Positions 8,177 through 18,770 of a stretch of DNA of 64,000 bases are shown piece by piece. Below the pieces are notes generated by a model. That model ran no database searches and was not told where the DNA came from. It saw nothing but the letters and a program-made list of their open reading frames with translations. How positions within the stretch are numbered: position 1 is the first letter of the stretch; each line of letters opens with the position of its first letter. A program made the position numbers and the translations under genes. Source of the DNA: Cellvibrio sp. KY-YJ-3 (lineage in GTDB: Bacteria > Pseudomonadota > Gammaproteobacteria > Pseudomonadales > Cellvibrionaceae); the NCBI RefSeq assembly GCF_008806955.1, contig NZ_CP031727.1:2556001-2620000 (forward strand), given 5' to 3'.

Positions 8177-9622
8177 TTAATCCGCGTGATTAAAATCAGG
8201 TAATTCATCAAGCGTAATCACATTGTTATGGGTGTAAACCTTGGTTTTGTGCGCGTTGGTGTTGTAATACTCACCGCTCCAGAAATTGTCGGCGTGGGTA
8301 TCGGATACCAAGGTGGTCTGATTAAAGTTGCCATCGTTCCACGTCATAAACCACAACCACCACGCGCTATCAGCTGTGATGTTATCCGGGTCGGGAATGT
8401 AGCTGTTCTCGCTCAGCGCAACCATTTTGGTTTCCACTGGATATTTGCGCGCTTGATTGTAGGTGGCAATTTGCGATTTATAAGTTTTGTTGTCGCTGTT
8501 GTCATAAATATCATGGCTGACAATATCGACATAATCATCCCCAGGGTACCAAGCGGCATTCTGGCCATTCCATACCCACAACAAGTTGTGAATATCGTGG
8601 TGATTTACTAGTCGGTCATACATGTGGCGCCATAATAAAATCTGCGCCAGCGATTGGGGTACATCATCGGTGCGTGTGCGGCCCCACCAAAACCAGCCGT
8701 CGCCGTTGTAGCCCGATGCTTCGTGCAGCGGACGCCAGAGCACGGGTACATCAGCATCAGCGAGTTTTTTCAGTTCTTCGGCAATCAGGTCAATCCCGGC
8801 GTTGAGTTGATTGTAGGCCGGGCTACTGGTGTCGAGTTCGCCGTTAACCACGGGAATGGTGAAATTGGTGTTTTTGCTGGCATCAGATTCGCGCGCATAA
8901 AAGTTCGCGTTATTGACGCTGTTAGTGTTGAGCAGCGCTGGGTCGCGCCAGTGCCAGGAAAAGGTGATCAATCCCCCCTTGTTGGCATAGGCAATAGCTT
9001 CTTCAGTTTGCTCCAAGCCCTCTACCCAGTTTGCGGTCATGCCATAGTTCATAAAGTCATAACCCATGAGTGCCGGGTATTTGCCGGTGTCGTTGTACAC
9101 CCGCTGCGCCATATCAATATCGTCTTTCCAGGTCAGGTCTTGCTGGCCTGCCAGTGTCTTTTCACCCCAAATACTTTTCAGGTAGCTATAGATAGTTTTG
9201 GTCTTGGCGGAGGCCGCATCATCAACCGGCGTGTCACGTGCTTCCAAGCTAGGAAAGCTGGTGCGATTGGCTGGGCAAAAACTGTGGGCGATACAATAGT
9301 TTCCCCCTTCAAAACCCCATTCATTGTTATCGGTTACACAAATATTCCATTGTTTTCCATCGACAGTACACCTAGCCACAGGCGCTGTGCTTGATGAACT
9401 AATTTGTTGTGAAGATGATGAGGGTGGCTGAACTGACGAGCTGCTCGATACAGGTGTAGAGCTGGGCGCGATGGAGCTTGTAGCGATAGAGCTAGGATTT
9501 ACGCTAGCTGCAGCGGATGAAGGTGTTGATCCGCTACCTCCACCGCCACCACCACAAGCGGTTAATACTAATGCAATAGATAACAAAACGAGCGATAGAG
9601 GGAGTTGGGCTAAGGGCTTCAT
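8177..9622 (-). CDS. GH26 endo-beta-1,4-mannanase lipoprotein with CBM10
   Basis: Cell-envelope mannanase that would cut beta-1,4-mannan chains. The 481-residue product has a lipoprotein signal (lipobox LTAC, Cys23), a Gly/Ser/Pro linker (24-80), a cysteine-rich CBM10-type module (about 85-116, with Trp/aromatic residues spaced as in Cellvibrio CBM10) and a GH26 domain (about 125-470). The GH26 acid/base is visible as Glu301 in WRPLHEASG and the nucleophile as Glu405 in ALSENSY. The lipid anchor implies action at the cell surface or in the periplasm, on oligosaccharides or nearby chains, rather than free secretion. A LacI-type operator overlaps its probable promoter. The GH26 family is sure; the substrate is inferred from the family. 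Confidence 0.94.
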   Translation of the reverse strand: MKPLAQLPLSLVLLSIALVLTACGGGGGGSGSTPSSAAASVNPSSIATSSIAPSSTPVSSSSSVQPPSSSSQQISSSSTAPVARCTVDGKQWNICVTDNNEWGFEGGNYCIAHSFCPANRTSFPSLEARDTPVDDAASAKTKTIYSYLKSIWGEKTLAGQQDLTWKDDIDMAQRVYNDTGKYPALMGYDFMNYGMTANWVEGLEQTEEAIAYANKGGLITFSWHWRDPALLNTNSVNNANFYARESDASKNTNFTIPVVNGELDTSSPAYNQLNAGIDLIAEELKKLADADVPVLWRPLHEASGYNGDGWFWWGRTRTDDVPQSLAQILLWRHMYDRLVNHHDIHNLLWVWNGQNAAWYPGDDYVDIVSHDIYDNSDNKTYKSQIATYNQARKYPVETKMVALSENSYIPDPDNITADSAWWLWFMTWNDGNFNQTTLVSDTHADNFWSGEYYNTNAHKTKVYTHNNVITLDELPDFNHAD

Positions 9623-9931
9623 GGGTTCTCCGGATTCTTATGATTATTTGTAAAAAAGCGGTTTACAGTTGATTTGATGTAACCGGTTACTATTTGAAGT
9701 ATACCTAGCTAAAAAAAATACAGGTAGTCATAAATGGGGGATTGCTAAAAAATTACTGGTTTCAGGTCATCAAGGGGGTAAGTAAACACTCGTTTTTGAA
9801 CCTGAGCTGTTTTGTTTATTCCATGAAAAAGGAGGGAGTGGAATTTGGCCTGAAGTGGCATCTCATGTAGAATGCGCGCCTCGCTTTTTCTGCCTGTTCA
9901 GGCCTAAACCCGGATCAAACTGCGCACTATC
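9623..9931. other. Divergent intergenic region, mannanase / prfB
   Basis: About 309 bases. The mannanase side holds a minus-strand TATACT hexamer (9698-9703) and the LacI-type palindrome at 9679-9690. I see no gene here. The prfB promoter must lie in the right half, but I cannot place it with confidence. Confidence 0.6.
9679..9690. promoter_or_regulatory. LacI/GalR-type operator upstream of the mannanase gene
   Basis: GTAACCGGTTAC is a perfect 12-bp palindrome with the central CG typical of LacI-family operators. It lies 57 bases before the mannanase start codon and 7 bases downstream of a minus-strand TATACT hexamer, so a bound protein would cover the expected transcription start. This suggests repression lifted by a sugar. 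The regulator gene is not in the window. Confidence 0.62.
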
Positions 9932-11027
9932 ATGGAAATTAATCCCTTATTAAATGCCCTTAAAGACCTTACTGAGCGCACCAATGTGCTTAGGGGGTAT
10001 CTTTGACTATGACCTTAAGAAAGAACGCTTAGCGGAAGTCGAACTTGATCTTGGTGAGCCGAGTGTGTGGGATAACCCTGAACGTGCTCAGGCGTTAGGG
10101 CGCGAGCGTTCAGCGCTGGAGATGGTAGTCAAAACCATCGATGACCTTGATGTGGGGGTGCGTGATTCCCGTGAGTTGTTGGATATGGCCGTGGAAGAGG
10201 ATGACGAATCCATGGTTGCCGAGGTTCAAACGGAGCTGGATCGTTTGGACAAGCAGTTGGCTGAGCTTGAATTTCGCCGCATGTTCTCCGGCGAAACTGA
10301 CCCCAACAATGCTTACTTGGATATTCAATCCGGCTCTGGCGGTACTGAGGCTCAGGATTGGGCTGAGATAGTACTGCGCATGTATTTGCGCTGGGGCGAA
10401 GCCAAAGGGTTTAAGGTCACGTTGGAAGAAGTTTCTGCCGGTGATGTGGCTGGCATTAAAAGTGCGACCATTTATTTTGAAGGTGAGTATGCGTTTGGTT
10501 GGCTGCGCACGGAGACGGGTGTTCACCGCCTGGTGCGTAAATCTCCGTTTGATTCGGGCAATCGCCGTCACACTTCATTTTGTTCGGTATTTGTTTCGCC
10601 GGAAATTGATGACAATATCGAAATTGAAATCAATCCGGCCGATTTGCGGATCGATACTTACCGCGCCAGCGGTGCCGGCGGTCAGCACATTAACAAAACT
10701 GACTCGGCGGTGCGTATCACCCATATACCTACCAACATTGTGGTGCAGTGTCAGAACGAGCGTTCGCAACATGCGAACCGCGACAAGGCCTATAAAATGT
10801 TGCGTGCAAAAATGTATGAACAGGAAATGCAAAAGCGCAACGCTGAAAAACAAGCGATGGAAGACAACAAGTCAGACATCGGCTGGGGCAGTCAGATCCG
10901 CTCTTACGTGCTGGACGACTCGCGCATTAAAGATTTGCGCACCGGCGCCCAAACCTCCAATACCCAAGCGGTACTGGATGGCGACCTGGATCAATTTATT
11001 GTCGAAAGTTTAAAGGCTGGCCTGTAA
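9932..11027 (+). CDS. prfB: Peptide chain release factor 2 (programmed +1 frameshift)
   Basis: Release factor that reads UGA and UAA and triggers peptide release. Translation starts at ATG 9932 and reads 24 codons to CTT; an in-frame TGA follows at 10004-10006. A +1 shift at CTT-TGA-C resumes reading with GAC at 10005, giving about 364 residues (E. coli has 365). The internal Shine-Dalgarno-like AGGGGG at 9992-9997 stimulates the shift, the known autoregulatory device of this gene. The SPF codon-recognition motif is at about 204-206 and the catalytic GGQ at about 249-251. lysS follows after 49 bases, the usual prfB-lysS order. Confidence 0.97.
9992..10007 (+). promoter_or_regulatory. prfB programmed frameshift site
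   Basis: AGGGGG, TAT, then the slippery CTT-TGA-C. This is the standard RF2 autoregulation signal: low RF2 lets the ribosome pause at UGA and slip +1. All elements are intact, so the in-frame stop is functional rather than a mutation. Confidence 0.95.
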
Positions 11028-11076
11028 TTTTTTGCAGACCCACTCCACTATTTTTAATTCAACATCAGTGAAGACT

Positions 11077-12579
11077 ATGAGCAACGAAACCCAATCAGCG
11101 CAAACCGATGCGCATGCACATGACGAAAACAAACTGATCGCTGAACGCCGCAGTAAGCTTGATGCTATTCGCGAAAAGGGCAATGCATTTCCTAACGATT
11201 TCCGTCGTGGCGACAAGAGCATTGATTTGCAAGCACAGTTTGGTGAAAAGACCAAGGAAGAATTGGAAGCGCTGAATCATGTAGTCAGTGTTGCCGGTCG
11301 TGTGATGGCCAAACGCGGCCCGTTTATGGTGTTACAAGACGGTGATGGCTCAATCCAATTGTATGCGGATAAAGCTGCGCAAGAAGTGATTAAAGATAAA
11401 TGGGGTTTGTGGGACATTGGCGATATAGTCGGTGTAAAAGGCGCGCTGCATAAATCGGGCAAAGGCGATTTGTATGTGAATTTGGAAGAGTATCAATTAC
11501 TCACCAAGTCCTTGCGTCCACTGCCGGATAAATACCATGGCCTGAGCGATCAGGAAATTCGTTACCGTCAACGCTATGTCGATTTGATTGTGAACCCGGA
11601 AGTGCGTGACACTTTCCGGTTGCGTTCACAGTGCATTAGTTTTATCCGCAATTACATGAGCGGCTGCGGTTTTATGGAAGTGGAAACACCCATGCTGCAT
11701 GTGATTCCCGGTGGCGCATCCGCCAAGCCGTTTATTACCCATCACAATGCACTCGACATGGAAATGTTCCTGCGAATTGCACCCGAGTTGTATTTGAAGC
11801 GTTTGGTGGTTGGTGGATTTGAGCGCGTATTTGAAATTAACCGCAACTTCCGCAACGAAGGTGTTTCTACTCGTCACAATCCAGAATTCACCATGATGGA
11901 ATTCTATCAAGCCTATGCGGATTACAAAGACTTGATGGATCTGACCGAAGACTTGCTGCGCAAGCTGTGCATCGAGGTGACTGGCGGAACTACCCTGAAA
12001 TACCAAACCAGCGAATACGATTTTGGTAAGCCATTTGTGCGTTTGTCTATGTTTGATTCGGTGTTGCACTACAATCCGCAGATCACGGCAGAGCAATTAA
12101 GCAGTGTTGAAGGTGCCACTAAAGCAGCAGAAGCCTTGGGGCTAAAAATTAAACCCGGCACTGCGCTCGGCAAAATTCAAACCGAAATTTTTGAAGAAAC
12201 GGTTGAGCATAAACTGGATCAGCCAACTTTCATTACAGAATATCCGATTGAAATATCACCGCTTGCACGTCGCAGTGATCACAACCCGGCGGTGACCGAT
12301 CGCTTTGAGTTTTTTATCGGTGGGCGTGAATTGGCCAACGGTTTCTCTGAGTTGAATGATGCGGAAGACCAAGCTGAGCGTTTCATGCAACAAGTGCGTG
12401 AAAAAGATGCCGGTGATGATGAAGCCATGCACTACGATGCTGACTTTGTGCGCGCGTTGGAGTACGGTTTGCCACCAACGGCGGGTGAAGGTATTGGTAT
12501 TGATCGTTTGATTATGCTGTTTGCCAATGCGCCGTCCATTCGCGATGTATTGTTGTTTCCACATATGCGCCCGGAATAA
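11077..12579 (+). CDS. lysS: Lysyl-tRNA synthetase, class II
   Basis: Charges tRNA-Lys with lysine. From the ATG at 11077 the product is 500 residues (E. coli LysS is 505). An N-terminal charged stretch and OB-fold anticodon-binding domain (about 50-160) precede the class II catalytic core: motif 2 region [20 protein letters not shown] and motif 3 region [12 protein letters not shown] near the C-terminus. An in-frame start at 11032 would overlap the region just after prfB and adds sequence unlike the family. Probably cotranscribed with prfB. Confidence 0.97.
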   Translation: MSNETQSAQTDAHAHDENKLIAERRSKLDAIREKGNAFPNDFRRGDKSIDLQAQFGEKTKEELEALNHVVSVAGRVMAKRGPFMVLQDGDGSIQLYADKAAQEVIKDKWGLWDIGDIVGVKGALHKSGKGDLYVNLEEYQLLTKSLRPLPDKYHGLSDQEIRYRQRYVDLIVNPEVRDTFRLRSQCISFIRNYMSGCGFMEVETPMLHVIPGGASAKPFITHHNALDMEMFLRIAPELYLKRLVVGGFERVFEINRNFRNEGVSTRHNPEFTMMEFYQAYADYKDLMDLTEDLLRKLCIEVTGGTTLKYQTSEYDFGKPFVRLSMFDSVLHYNPQITAEQLSSVEGATKAAEALGLKIKPGTALGKIQTEIFEETVEHKLDQPTFITEYPIEISPLARRSDHNPAVTDRFEFFIGGRELANGFSELNDAEDQAERFMQQVREKDAGDDEAMHYDADFVRALEYGLPPTAGEGIGIDRLIMLFANAPSIRDVLLFPHMRPE

Positions 12580-12598
12580 TTCATTCAGGTGCAAAAAG

Positions 12599-12626
12599 AT
12601 AGCGCCCATTGTGGCGCTATTTTTTT
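12599..12626 (+). terminator. Terminator of prfB-lysS
   Basis: An 8-bp stem (ATAGCGCC at 12599-12606, GGCGCTAT at 12613-12620) with a 6-base loop, then seven T, 19 bases after the lysS stop. Confidence 0.92.
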
Positions 12627-12714
12627 GACTGGAAATTACTACATTAATGTTATTGGCGCTGCTTTACTGGTTCCGTGTTGCCGATTTTTTTATTGCGCCA
12701 ATTGCTGTTTAGAG

Positions 12715-13254
12715 TTAATTTTCGGCGGGAACTTTTGTGGGGTCATGATCGACAAAAATTAATTGTTCTGTCGCAAAACCCAAGGCTTTTGCTTTGGCAA
12801 TTAATTCAGCTTGCAGATTTTTATCAATAACCGGTGTGCGTGCCAGCAGCCAGAAATAACTTTTGTCCGGGCCGCTCACCAGTGAGTATTGATAATCTTG
12901 TTTGTCCAACTCAAATACCACATAAGAGCCATAGAAGGGGCCAAAAAAAGAAACCTTTAAATAGCCTTGGTCTTTTTTATCCACAAAGTACGCTTTACCC
13001 TCGGCAGATTGCCATGCCTTTTCCTCTGCAGAATATCCTTTGTTAAGTACATTAATGCCGCCGTCGTCACGCAGGCTGTAGGTGGCGCTAATGTGGCTTA
13101 ATCCGCGTTCAAACGAATGATCAAGGCGAGCGATTTCATACCACTGACCCAAGTAGCGGTTTGCATCAAAGTTATCGACTGGTTTGATGTTCTCGGGCAT
13201 GCCCGTACATGCTACCAGCAGGCACAACACAAATAATAATCCGTACTTTGGCAT
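12715..13254 (-). CDS. blc: Outer-membrane lipocalin (Blc family lipoprotein)
   Basis: Small lipid-binding beta-barrel lipoprotein. The 179-residue product has a signal peptide with lipobox LVAC (Cys16) and the lipocalin signature NRYLGQWYEIARLDHSFERG at about 37-56, followed by the family strands ending in LARTPVIDKNL. The ATG at 13254 is preceded by AGGGG and gives a correct signal peptide; upstream in-frame codons do not. It is 37 bases downstream of sppA on the same strand. The ligand is unknown; E. coli Blc binds lysophospholipids. Confidence 0.9.
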   Translation of the reverse strand: MPKYGLLFVLCLLVACTGMPENIKPVDNFDANRYLGQWYEIARLDHSFERGLSHISATYSLRDDGGINVLNKGYSAEEKAWQSAEGKAYFVDKKDQGYLKVSFFGPFYGSYVVFELDKQDYQYSLVSGPDKSYFWLLARTPVIDKNLQAELIAKAKALGFATEQLIFVDHDPTKVPAEN

Positions 13255-13291
13255 GAATCTTTTCCCCTTGTGAAACATCAATTTTGATCGG

Positions 13292-15256
13292 TTAGGGTGC
13301 AACACAATCCAGGCATTGCACATAAATACCTTGCGGATCGTTCATGTTTTTCAAATCTTGCAGTGGTTTTAACGCCGGGCTTATGTCATTCAGAATGCTC
13401 AGTGATACAAAATTGTTGACCAGTGATTTCGGGAGTAGTACGCCCGCTTGCCCCTGTGTTAATGAGCGTAAAAATTCTTCTTTGGGTGAAAGTGGGCGCT
13501 GTACAAATTCAACTTTGTAAGTGTCTAGTTTTGCTTCCTGTGCGATTGCTCTGATCACATCTTTTAGTGTTCCGAGTTCATCCACCAAACCGATTTCTTT
13601 GGCTTTGTTTCCAGTCCATACATGGCCTTGTGCGATTTCATTGATGGCGTCTTTTTCTTGTTCACGCGCGTCGGCAACCAAGGTAATGAAACGTTGGTAA
13701 ATATTATCAACACTTTGTTGCACCACTTTGCCCGCTTTTTCTGACAGCGGGCGATCCAAACGCATGGTGCCTGCCAATTCAGTGGTGCCTACGCCGTCGG
13801 TATATACACCGATTTTTTCCAGCGATTTTTCCAGCGTAGGAAACGCGCCGAATACACCAATAGAGCCGGTGATGGTAGTTGGTTGTGCCCAAATTTTATC
13901 GGCGGCGGTGGCAATCCAATAACCGCCTGAGGCGGCAACGGAACCCATGGAAATGTAGATGGGAATTTTTTTGTCGCGCAACGCAATAATCTCACTGCGA
14001 ATAATTTCGGATGCAAAAGCGCTGCCGCCGCCGGAATCGATGCGAATCACCAGTGCTTTGATATTCTTGTCGTCCTGCACTTGGCGCAGTAATTCAAGCA
14101 TGCTTTCACTGCCGATACTGCCATCGGGTTGATGACCATCAAGAATTGATCCGGCAGCGACTATGACGCCGACTTTATCGGATTCAGTGATCGCTTTTTT
14201 GCGCATGTCGCCGAGATAAAAATTAACATCTATACCGTTGTAATTATCGCCTTCTTTATTTTTGCCCGCCTCTGCGATCAGTGTTGAGATTAATTCACGG
14301 CGCGGTGCAATTTTATCAACCAAGGCTTTTTCAAGTGCGAGTTTGGCGCTGTCGCCTTCGGTAAGCGCCATATGTGCATCAAGATTGTTGACATAATCAT
14401 TGATGCTGCCCGGTGGTAAACGACGCAGGCGCTCTACATTACCGGTATAACCAGCCCAGAGTTCATTAATCCATTGGGCGTTGTGTTCACGCGATTCGGC
14501 TGACATATCGTCGCGCAGATAGGGTTCCAGATAGTCTTTATATTTTCCGGAACGGAAGGCGTGAATAGTTACACCGAGTTTGTCCAGTGCACTTTTGTAG
14601 TAGTTCATGTAGCGGCCATAGCCGGTAATTTCTACCACACCCATTTCATGCAAATAAATTTCATCGGCAAAGCTGGCAAGATAATATTGGTCTTGGGAGT
14701 AGTTATCGCTCACAGCGATAATTTTTTTGCCGCTTGCTTTAAAACTTTCCAGCGCTTGGCCGATTTCATTGAGCTTGCTGATACCGCCGCCGAGCAAACG
14801 GCCTGGCTCCAGCACCAACAAAGTGACACGTTTGTCTTTTTCGGCGTAATTAATCGCAGCAACTATGTCACTGACCAGCGTTTCACTTTCCTGCGGATTT
14901 TCATCGGACAGTAACAAACTGGTTGGGTCTATATAGCTGCGCTGATCTACTAAAATACCACTGGGAGCTATGCGCAGTGCAAAGCTATCGGGCAATGGCA
15001 GTGTAGCTTTACCGCTGATGGCAGCAATAATCAGCAGCAGGATAATAAGAAAAATAATATTGGCGAGAGTATTTCGCAGGGTGGTGACCGCTGCGCCCAT
15101 GCCACCAAAAATACGGCGCAAGCGATTCGATGGTTTAAGCTTTGGAGTGTAACCACCATTGCCAGGCGCTTGCGATGTGGGTTGATTCGTGGGTTGTGGC
15201 GCTGCCTGCGCTGCAGGCTGTGGCGCCGAGGGCGGTTCGTAATAATTCACAGACAC
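13292..15256 (-). CDS. sppA: Signal peptide peptidase SppA (67K type)
   Basis: Inner-membrane serine protease that degrades cleaved signal peptides from the periplasmic side. The 654-residue product has a Pro/Gln/Ala-rich cytoplasmic extension (about 1-45), one membrane helix (about 63-81) and two tandem S49 domains as in E. coli SppA. The catalytic Lys is Lys240 in SGKYKDYLEPY and the nucleophile Ser443 in AASGGYW. The Pro/Gln-rich N-terminus is longer than in E. coli. The C-terminus carries two cysteines (QCLDCVAP), whose role is unclear. Confidence 0.95.
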   Translation of the reverse strand: MSVNYYEPPSAPQPAAQAAPQPTNQPTSQAPGNGGYTPKLKPSNRLRRIFGGMGAAVTTLRNTLANIIFLIILLLIIAAISGKATLPLPDSFALRIAPSGILVDQRSYIDPTSLLLSDENPQESETLVSDIVAAINYAEKDKRVTLLVLEPGRLLGGGISKLNEIGQALESFKASGKKIIAVSDNYSQDQYYLASFADEIYLHEMGVVEITGYGRYMNYYKSALDKLGVTIHAFRSGKYKDYLEPYLRDDMSAESREHNAQWINELWAGYTGNVERLRRLPPGSINDYVNNLDAHMALTEGDSAKLALEKALVDKIAPRRELISTLIAEAGKNKEGDNYNGIDVNFYLGDMRKKAITESDKVGVIVAAGSILDGHQPDGSIGSESMLELLRQVQDDKNIKALVIRIDSGGGSAFASEIIRSEIIALRDKKIPIYISMGSVAASGGYWIATAADKIWAQPTTITGSIGVFGAFPTLEKSLEKIGVYTDGVGTTELAGTMRLDRPLSEKAGKVVQQSVDNIYQRFITLVADAREQEKDAINEIAQGHVWTGNKAKEIGLVDELGTLKDVIRAIAQEAKLDTYKVEFVQRPLSPKEEFLRSLTQGQAGVLLPKSLVNNFVSLSILNDISPALKPLQDLKNMNDPQGIYVQCLDCVAP

Positions 15257-15309
15257 AATAATATTCCTTGGGAAAAATGAAATTTAGCGGTGAAAATTTG
15301 AATGGATAA

Positions 15310-15762
15310 TCATTGTTTGGTCGACAGGTAATAGTTCCAATATTGCAGCCAGCGACTGGTCATCATCGCGGCAACAAAAAGTACCGTCACTAAAATAGTC
15401 ATTAACCAGTAGGTCAGCGACCAATAGCTCATCAATAGCGGTACCAAAAATAAAAAGTACATTAGCAATACAAAACACAGCCAGCTGTAGGTGCGATGTT
15501 GCGGTTTGAGTAGACCTGGAATAAAAATCGCGAGTGGCAGTATGGCTACCAACCAATGAACAAATTTCATGTCATCGCTGAGTAAATAATTAATTGTCAG
15601 CATCAATAATAGGGCAACGTAGCTAGCGTTGCAGATGAGCTGGCCGCGGCGTAATTTTTTTTCCAGCACCACCGCATCGGCATCGGTAATCACGAGTATT
15701 TTTTTGGGCTTTTCATGGGCTGCGGGCTGCTGTGCTGAATTGTCCGGTGAATCCTGAGTCAT
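15310..15762 (-). CDS. DUF2069 inner-membrane protein
   Basis: A 150-residue protein with a charged cytoplasmic N-terminus (about 1-42) and four predicted membrane helices; the family pattern LPLAIFIPGLL and YSWLCFVLLMYF is visible. Its function is unknown. It begins 3 bases after the wrbA stop, and the trio arsC-like, wrbA, DUF2069 is conserved in pseudomonads, so it is almost certainly in one operon with them. Confidence 0.85.
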   Translation of the reverse strand: MTQDSPDNSAQQPAAHEKPKKILVITDADAVVLEKKLRRGQLICNASYVALLLMLTINYLLSDDMKFVHWLVAILPLAIFIPGLLKPQHRTYSWLCFVLLMYFLFLVPLLMSYWSLTYWLMTILVTVLFVAAMMTSRWLQYWNYYLSTKQ

Positions 15763-15765
15763 GGT

Positions 15766-16365
<600 letters not shown>

Positions 16366-16389
16366 TTAGCCTTCAGGGGCGATTAATAA

Positions 16390-16755
16390 TTAGGGGGTCA
16401 ACAACTGTAAAACGTTTTCTGGTGGTCGGCCGATCACGGCTTTGCCGTCTTTTATAGCAATCGGGCGCTCGATTAATTTGGGGTGTTCAACCATCGCATT
16501 AATCAAGGCTGTCTCGCTCAGTGTTTGATCGGCCAAGCCTAATTCTTTGTAGGCATCTTCACTTTTACGTAACAGTGCGCGTGCACTTATGCCCAGTTGT
16601 GCAAGCAGTGATTTCAACGTCTTGGCATTGGGTGGCGTTTCCAGGTAAAGAATAACTTCCGGTTCAACACCTTGCTCGCGCAATAAGTTCAATGCCTCGC
16701 GCGATTTGGAGCAGCGCGGGTTGTGGTAGAGTGCAATCAGCGTGTTATGTTTCAT
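16390..16755 (-). CDS. arsC: ArsC-family arsenate reductase (glutaredoxin type)
   Basis: A 121-residue thioredoxin-fold protein of the ArsC family. The catalytic cysteine is Cys15 in YHNPRCSKSR. Further family residues follow: LLRKSEDAYKELGL in the middle and RPIAI with AVIGRPPE near the end. The family uses glutathione and glutaredoxin to reduce arsenate, but this housekeeping version sits with wrbA rather than with arsR or an arsenite pump, so its true substrate is uncertain. The first gene of the operon, it is divergent from yihY with about 118 bases between. Confidence 0.87.
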   Translation of the reverse strand: MKHNTLIALYHNPRCSKSREALNLLREQGVEPEVILYLETPPNAKTLKSLLAQLGISARALLRKSEDAYKELGLADQTLSETALINAMVEHPKLIERPIAIKDGKAVIGRPPENVLQLLTP

Positions 16756-16873
16756 TAATCAGTCCAATACCAAATCAGTCCACAGTAATTTTTTGTTAAA
16801 CGTCTATCCACCGGGAACAGCCGTGCGGCGATTATAGCGGCTGAGCCCTGACTTGTTTTAAGGATTTAACCTT

Positions 16874-18169
16874 ATGCCGTTGTTGCAAACCCTGCGTCGC
16901 CTTGCGATTGAAAATTATCACTGGCTAATGGGATTTTTCGGGTTAATGGTGCACCAGTATCGCATCAAAGCCTGCCAGAAAAGTGCAGCTTCCCTGACTT
17001 ACGTTACCCTCTTTGCCACCGTGCCTATGCTCACGGTGACTTTCTCGATGTTTTCGTTGATTCCTGCATTTCAGGATTTGGGCGAAGAATTGCAAACCTT
17101 GTTGTTCCAGCACTTTTTGCCTAACAGTGAGCAGGATTTAGGCAAATATCTGCAGGAGTTTTCCCAGCAGGCGCGTCAGCTGACGGCATTCGGTTTTGTG
17201 TTTTTGTTAGTGTCAGCGTATCTGATGTTGAAAAATATCGAGCAAAACTTTAATGCCATTTGGGGTGTTGCCCGTGGCCGTCGCGGGGTTGCTAATTTTT
17301 TACTCTATTGGGCGATATTGAGCCTTGGCCCCTTGCTGCTCGGTGCTGCCTTGGCGATGAGCACTTATTTGGCCTCGTTCCGATTACTGGTTGGCACTTA
17401 CGATAATTTGGGCCTGGTGGAGTGGGTACTGCAATTTGCGCCCTGGGTGCTCACTTGGGCTGCCTTTACTTTGCTATTTGTGGCGGTACCCAACTGTAAG
17501 GTGCCAGTGCGTCATGCCCTGGTGGGCGGTTTTTTCACTACGCTGGGTTTCCAGGGTTTAAAAGCAGCATTTAGTTGGATAGTCAGTCACTCTTCTTTTT
17601 CCTTGGTGTATGGCGCATTTGCAGCGCTGCCGTTGTTTTTGTTGTGGGTAAACCTGATTTGGACTGTAGTGCTGGGTGGTGCGGTCTTTGTGCACACTAT
17701 CAATGCCCATCAAATTGGTTTGCGTCATCGCAAGTATCCCGACCTGATTGCCGCATTACTGGTGCTGTGGCGTTGTTATGATGCCGCCAAAGAGGGTGCC
17801 AGTGTGCCCGAGCGGGTTTTGTTACGGCAGGGTTTGGCAGCTGATCAATGGCAGCGCATCTGCGAAGCATTGGTGCGGCATCATGTGATTACGGCTAACT
17901 ATCAGGGCGATTATTTACTCAGTCAGAACCTTCATTTACTTAGCTTGCAGCAGTTGGCAGATATTCTTGAGTTGCCGCGGCAGCTGCCAGCCGAGAAAGA
18001 TAGCTTGCGCCAGTTGCCTTGGGGGGAGGCTGGCCTGCAATTACTTACCGAGGCGGAGCAGCAAATAAATTCGCTGTTTGCGATCAAACTGGGCGTGCTT
18101 TTTGACAGTCCTGCACCAGCCGAGCAACCCGCTGTGCCTCCAAAACTCAGCCAACACGGAGAGGCTTAA
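16874..18169 (+). CDS. yihY: YihY/BrkB (formerly RNase BN) family membrane protein
   Basis: A 431-residue inner-membrane protein with about six hydrophobic segments across residues 25-280 and a soluble C-terminal region. Family marks include [19 protein letters not shown] near the N-terminus and [19 protein letters not shown]. The old name RNase BN is wrong for this family, and the function is unknown. Divergent from the arsC-wrbA operon, an arrangement known from pseudomonads. Confidence 0.88.
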   Translation: MPLLQTLRRLAIENYHWLMGFFGLMVHQYRIKACQKSAASLTYVTLFATVPMLTVTFSMFSLIPAFQDLGEELQTLLFQHFLPNSEQDLGKYLQEFSQQARQLTAFGFVFLLVSAYLMLKNIEQNFNAIWGVARGRRGVANFLLYWAILSLGPLLLGAALAMSTYLASFRLLVGTYDNLGLVEWVLQFAPWVLTWAAFTLLFVAVPNCKVPVRHALVGGFFTTLGFQGLKAAFSWIVSHSSFSLVYGAFAALPLFLLWVNLIWTVVLGGAVFVHTINAHQIGLRHRKYPDLIAALLVLWRCYDAAKEGASVPERVLLRQGLAADQWQRICEALVRHHVITANYQGDYLLSQNLHLLSLQQLADILELPRQLPAEKDSLRQLPWGEAGLQLLTEAEQQINSLFAIKLGVLFDSPAPAEQPAVPPKLSQHGEA

Positions 18170-18269
18170 TGGTTATTTGTGTGCGATAAACTTGGCTAAA
18201 AAAGTGACTGACGTCCAATTCACTGGCTATACTCCTAACAACTTTCCCACTGACAGATACAGCAACTCC

Positions 18270-18635
18270 ATGGCTACACCTCTATTGATTTGTGATGATT
18301 CGATGATGGCGCGCAAGCAGGTGGCGCGCTCCCTACCTGCCGATTGGGATGTCGATATTACCTTTGCCACCAACGGCGCTGAGGGGTTGCAGGCTATTCG
18401 CGATGGCAAGGGTGAAATGGTCTTTTTAGACCTGACCATGCCGGAAATGGATGGCTATCAAGTGTTAGAGGCCATTAAAGCCGAAGGGCTGGACGCTATG
18501 GTAATAGTGATCTCGGGTGATATTCAGCCTAACGCCCAAGCGCGCGTGACGCAGTTAGGTGCTATGGACTTTATTTATAAACCGGTTAACCCTGAAAAGT
18601 TGGCTGAAACCTTACGCAAATTTGGTCTTATCTAG
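18270..18635 (+). CDS. CheY-like single-domain response regulator
   Basis: A 121-residue receiver domain with no output domain. The phosphoacceptor is Asp54 (VFLDLTMPEMDG), the acidic pair is Asp9-Asp10, the switch Ser is Ser82 (VISGD) and the conserved Lys is Lys104 (YKP). The ATG at 18270 gives exactly one receiver; an in-frame extension upstream overlaps the end of yihY and is not family-like. No histidine kinase is adjacent, so its partner is unknown; a stand-alone receiver usually acts by protein contact. Confidence 0.88.
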   Translation: MATPLLICDDSMMARKQVARSLPADWDVDITFATNGAEGLQAIRDGKGEMVFLDLTMPEMDGYQVLEAIKAEGLDAMVIVISGDIQPNAQARVTQLGAMDFIYKPVNPEKLAETLRKFGLI

Positions 18636-18770
18636 TTACGCTTTTCTGCCAGGTTTTCCTGCGGTAGAGTTTTTCTTTGGCACCCGTTAGATTGCCCGCT
18701 GGTTTGCGGTATCAATCAACGGGTGTTTGCTTTTCAGGGGGTGTACTCCTGCTGTTATGGGTAGTTATCA

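Noticed and set aside
10004-10006. Premature stop making prfB a pseudogene
   Set aside because: It is the standard RF2 programmed frameshift site with its Shine-Dalgarno-like stimulator; both frames are otherwise intact.
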